Assembly: GCA_001873945.1 (NCBI GenBank)
Contig: MNYI01000209.1
Location: 1-8,543 of the forward strand
Source of the DNA: Candidatus Desantisbacteria bacterium CG2_30_40_21
GTDB taxonomy: Bacteria; UBA9089; CG2-30-40-21
DNA length: 8,543 nt
Reading direction: 5' to 3'
The notes under the pieces are model-generated. The model worked only from the letters and a program-made list of their open reading frames with translations, made no database searches and was not told the origin of the DNA. This document shows positions 6,395 through 8,543 of this stretch, piece by piece (the stretch's first letter is position 1; each line of letters starts with the position of its first letter). Position numbers and translations under genes: made by a program.

Positions 6395-6409
6395 CATTAT
6401 CCCATAATG
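6395..6409. promoter_or_regulatory. Short palindrome in the gap before the corrinoid-activation gene
   Basis: CATTAT (6395-6400) and ATAATG (6404-6409) are perfect inverted repeats around CCC. They lie in the 97-nt spacer, about 40 nt upstream of the next start codon, next to a TTGTCA that resembles a -35 box (6391-6396). No good -10 box at proper spacing is clear. It may be an operator or a small hairpin, or chance. Confidence 0.25.
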
Positions 6410-6446
6410 GCTATCAGTGTCAAAATAAATAAGCAAGGTGTTAAAT

Positions 6447-8357
6447 ATGACTGCAAACAAGATTATTTTTTATCCTGACAATAAGGAAATCAATGTTGAT
6501 CAGGGCACAGGTATTTTAGAAGCTGCTATTATGGCTGGGGTTCACATCAACTCACCCTGTGGTGGGAAGGGGGTGTGTGGTAAGTGTAAGGTCAGGATAA
6601 AACAAGGCAGGGTAGAAACAAAAACAGTTGGATTGTTAACTAAGGATGAGATTGATAATGGCTTTGTTCTTGCCTGTGGCTCAATTAGCTTAACAGATGT
6701 GGAGATAGATATCCCCACCTCCTCGAGTATTTCAAGGGAACAAATCTTGACCCAAGAGGCTAAGGTAGAACACATGGAAGGAATTATAAGCAGGCTTGAT
6801 GCTGGTGATAGTGAAGGGAAAGAGGTGTTTATCCATACACCCTTGGTTAGGAAGCTTCATCTTACGATTCCATTGCCTTCGTTGGATGATCATACCAGTG
6901 ATCTGGAACGAGTGTATCGAGAGATTAACAAATTAACAGGTTTAGAAGATATTTCCACGAAACTTTCTACTATCAGGCTGATTCCAGAGATATTACGGGA
7001 TAATAACTGGCAGGTAACAGCGATCATAGGGGATGGAAAATTACTTTCCCTTGAAGCAGGGAATACCTCACACAGAAATTTTGGACTGGCAATAGATGTA
7101 GGAACAACAACCGTGGTTGTTTCATTAATTGACCTGAATACAGGAATGATTATTGATACAGAGGCAAGCTATAATCGACAGGCACACTATGGGGCAGATG
7201 TTATTACCAGGATCATCTTCAGCCGCAACAAGCAAGGATTAGACAAGCTGCATCAGCTTATTATTGAAACAATTAATGACCTTATTCTGGCATTGATCAA
7301 TGGGCATCAGATACAGCAGAATGATATTACTGCTGTAACCTGTGCTGGTAATACAACCATGCTCCATCTTTTGCTTTCGATTACCCCCAGCCATATCCGA
7401 CTTGAACCCTATATCCCTGTTGTTAATGGAATGCCGTTAATAAATGCTGATGAGACTGGAATAAAAATCAACCCTCATGGGTTAGTAGCCTGTTTACCAC
7501 ATGTGGCATCATTCGTTGGTGCGGATATTACCTCAGGGGTGCTGGCAAGCGGTATGTATCAATCTGATGAAGTCTCCATGCTCATTGATATTGGTACAAA
7601 CGGTGAGATCGTTATTGGCAATAAAGATTGGTTAGTCTGTTGTGCCTCTTCAGCTGGTCCGGCATTTGAAGGCGGTGGAATAAAGGCAGGAATACGGGCA
7701 ATGGAAGGTGCAATCCAGAGGGTAGAGATAGACCCTATGGATTATACAGTACGGTATAATACCATTAGTGAGGTTAAACCAATAGGTGTTTGTGGGTCAG
7801 GGTTGATTGATACCTTAACAGAAATGCTCAGGGCACGGATAATCGATCAATCAGGTAATATTAATGAAAGCATTCCCTCAAAAAGAATAAGGGAAACAGA
7901 GAATGGTTTGGAGTTTGTTCTTGTTTGGAAAGAGGATAGTGGCACTCTATTGGATATTGTTATTACTCAGTCAGATATATCAAATCTTATCTTCTCCAAG
8001 GGGGCTATCTATACGGCTTGTGTTGTGTTAGCAGGTAAAATAGGTTTTGATATAAATGATATTGAAAGAATTTATATTGCTGGAGGGTTTGGGAACTATT
8101 TGAATATTGAGAAATCGATAATGATTGGTCTTCTGCCGGATATTGATCGAGATAGATACAAGTTTATCGGCAATAGCTCACTAACTGGTGCCAGATTTTG
8201 TCTTCTTTCAGATAAAGCCATGAAAATAGCAGAAGAGATAGCATCAAAAATGACCTATATAGAGCTAAGTGCTGATGTTTCCTACATGTATGAATATACA
8301 GGGGCATTGTTTTTGCCGCATACGGATATGGGTCGATTTCCGAGTGTACAACTATGA
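6447..8357 (+). CDS. [2Fe-2S] ferredoxin-ASKHA protein, corrinoid-activation (RACo/DUF4445) type
   Basis: Proteins of this architecture use ATP to drive low-potential electrons onto the cobalt of inactive Co(II) corrinoid proteins, such as CoFeSP or methyltransferase partners. The 636-residue product begins with a plant-type [2Fe-2S] ferredoxin domain (about 4-92), with C38, C44, C47 and C77 in a C-x5-C-x2-C-x29-C pattern. A linker region (about 95-205) follows. Then comes an actin-like ATPase domain with LAIDVGTTTVVVSL (about 214-227), DIGTNGEIVIG (381-391), SSAGPAFEGGG (401-411), CGSGLID (449-455) and YIAGGFGN (543-550). ATG 6447 is preferred over the in-frame GTG 6438 because AAGGTG (6435-6440) then acts as Shine-Dalgarno. 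No corrinoid protein, methyltransferase or Wood-Ljungdahl gene is in the window, so the partner is unknown. The 97-nt upstream gap suggests it may have its own promoter. Confidence 0.9.
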   Translation: MTANKIIFYPDNKEINVDQGTGILEAAIMAGVHINSPCGGKGVCGKCKVRIKQGRVETKTVGLLTKDEIDNGFVLACGSISLTDVEIDIPTSSSISREQILTQEAKVEHMEGIISRLDAGDSEGKEVFIHTPLVRKLHLTIPLPSLDDHTSDLERVYREINKLTGLEDISTKLSTIRLIPEILRDNNWQVTAIIGDGKLLSLEAGNTSHRNFGLAIDVGTTTVVVSLIDLNTGMIIDTEASYNRQAHYGADVITRIIFSRNKQGLDKLHQLIIETINDLILALINGHQIQQNDITAVTCAGNTTMLHLLLSITPSHIRLEPYIPVVNGMPLINADETGIKINPHGLVACLPHVASFVGADITSGVLASGMYQSDEVSMLIDIGTNGEIVIGNKDWLVCCASSAGPAFEGGGIKAGIRAMEGAIQRVEIDPMDYTVRYNTISEVKPIGVCGSGLIDTLTEMLRARIIDQSGNINESIPSKRIRETENGLEFVLVWKEDSGTLLDIVITQSDISNLIFSKGAIYTACVVLAGKIGFDINDIERIYIAGGFGNYLNIEKSIMIGLLPDIDRDRYKFIGNSSLTGARFCLLSDKAMKIAEEIASKMTYIELSADVSYMYEYTGALFLPHTDMGRFPSVQL

Positions 8358-8381
8358 GGTAAAATATTATCTTTTTACTGC

Positions 8382-8506
8382 AGAGTCTCACAAAGATGCA
8401 AAGCTCACAAGGTTCACTTATTTCTCACACAAAGCCACAGAGATCACAAAGATATATGAGATTTTTCTTCTTTTCTATCCTTTGTGTTCTTTGTGTCTTT
8501 GTGTGA
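8382..8506. repeat. Dispersed-type inverted repeat of CACAAAG/CTTTGTG words
   Basis: The arm TCACACAAAG...CACAAAGAT (8425-8452) is an imperfect reverse complement of ATCCTTTGTG...TTTGTGTGA (8477-8506), separated by a 24-nt pyrimidine-rich spacer. A further CACAAAG-containing stretch lies just before it (8388-8411). The unit recurs at 8-9 nt periodicity in the right arm. Such elements are common between genes in some environmental bacterial genomes. It can form a long hairpin and might act in 3'-end formation of the preceding gene, but there is no ordinary T-tract terminator. Positions 8507-8543 show nothing recognisable. Confidence 0.65.
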
Positions 8507-8543
8507 TTAATTCCGATTGCACAGCTCGAAACTTTGCGGAACT

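Noticed and set aside
8359..8378. GTAAAA/TTTTAC stem right after the last gene as a terminator
   Set aside because: It has only six AT-rich pairs with no T-run following, too weak to call.
8164..8391. Minus-strand open frame at the end of the last gene
   Set aside because: It overlaps the conserved C-terminus of the corrinoid-activation gene and has no recognisable motif.

Overview
This is a bacterial chromosomal window of AT-leaning composition. Every confident gene lies on the + strand. The order rpsO, two tiny membrane-protein genes, pnp, M16 zinc peptidase, RNase J, and a [2Fe-2S]/ASKHA corrinoid-activation protein recalls the rpsO-pnp-M16 block of Firmicutes and several deep-branching or candidate phyla. 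Start sites carry strong Shine-Dalgarno sequences. The long intergenic gaps hold short-word inverted repeats, a style I associate with metagenome-derived candidate phyla (Omnitrophota-like, Desantisbacteria-like and similar). That taxonomic guess is weak, and nothing in the window fixes the phylum.

Layout. Positions 1-195 hold a repeat pair built of 8-nt units, then the rpsO leader and an exceptionally long Shine-Dalgarno match. rpsO (196-465) is intact. Positions 466-601 hold a G-rich hairpin and a possible weak terminator. Positions 602-918 hold two very short genes for predicted membrane proteins. The first appears broken by a one-base frameshift, and the second is intact and 40 aa long. 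Positions 919-1149 form a repeat- and hairpin-rich leader to pnp (1150-3225), which is full length with all domains. Positions 3226-3386 contain a perfect 14-bp inverted repeat followed by a locally GC-richer stretch. The M16 peptidase (3387-4649) and RNase J (4655-6349) are separated by only 5 nt and are almost certainly co-transcribed. After a 97-nt gap with a small palindrome comes the corrinoid-activation-type protein (6447-8357). The window ends in a dispersed-type inverted repeat built of CACAAAG/CTTTGTG words.

How the genes fit together: S15, PNPase (3'-5' phosphorolytic exonuclease) and RNase J (5'-3' exo/endonuclease) form a translation and RNA-turnover neighbourhood, with an M16 peptidase between the two nucleases. 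The last gene belongs to a different theme, ATP-dependent reductive activation of corrinoid proteins. It has no corrinoid partner inside the window.

I did not find a clear new multi-gene system such as a defence island, CRISPR array, mobile element or biosynthetic cluster. The least explained items are the small membrane-protein pair between rpsO and pnp, its apparent frameshift, and the different repeat families in the gaps.
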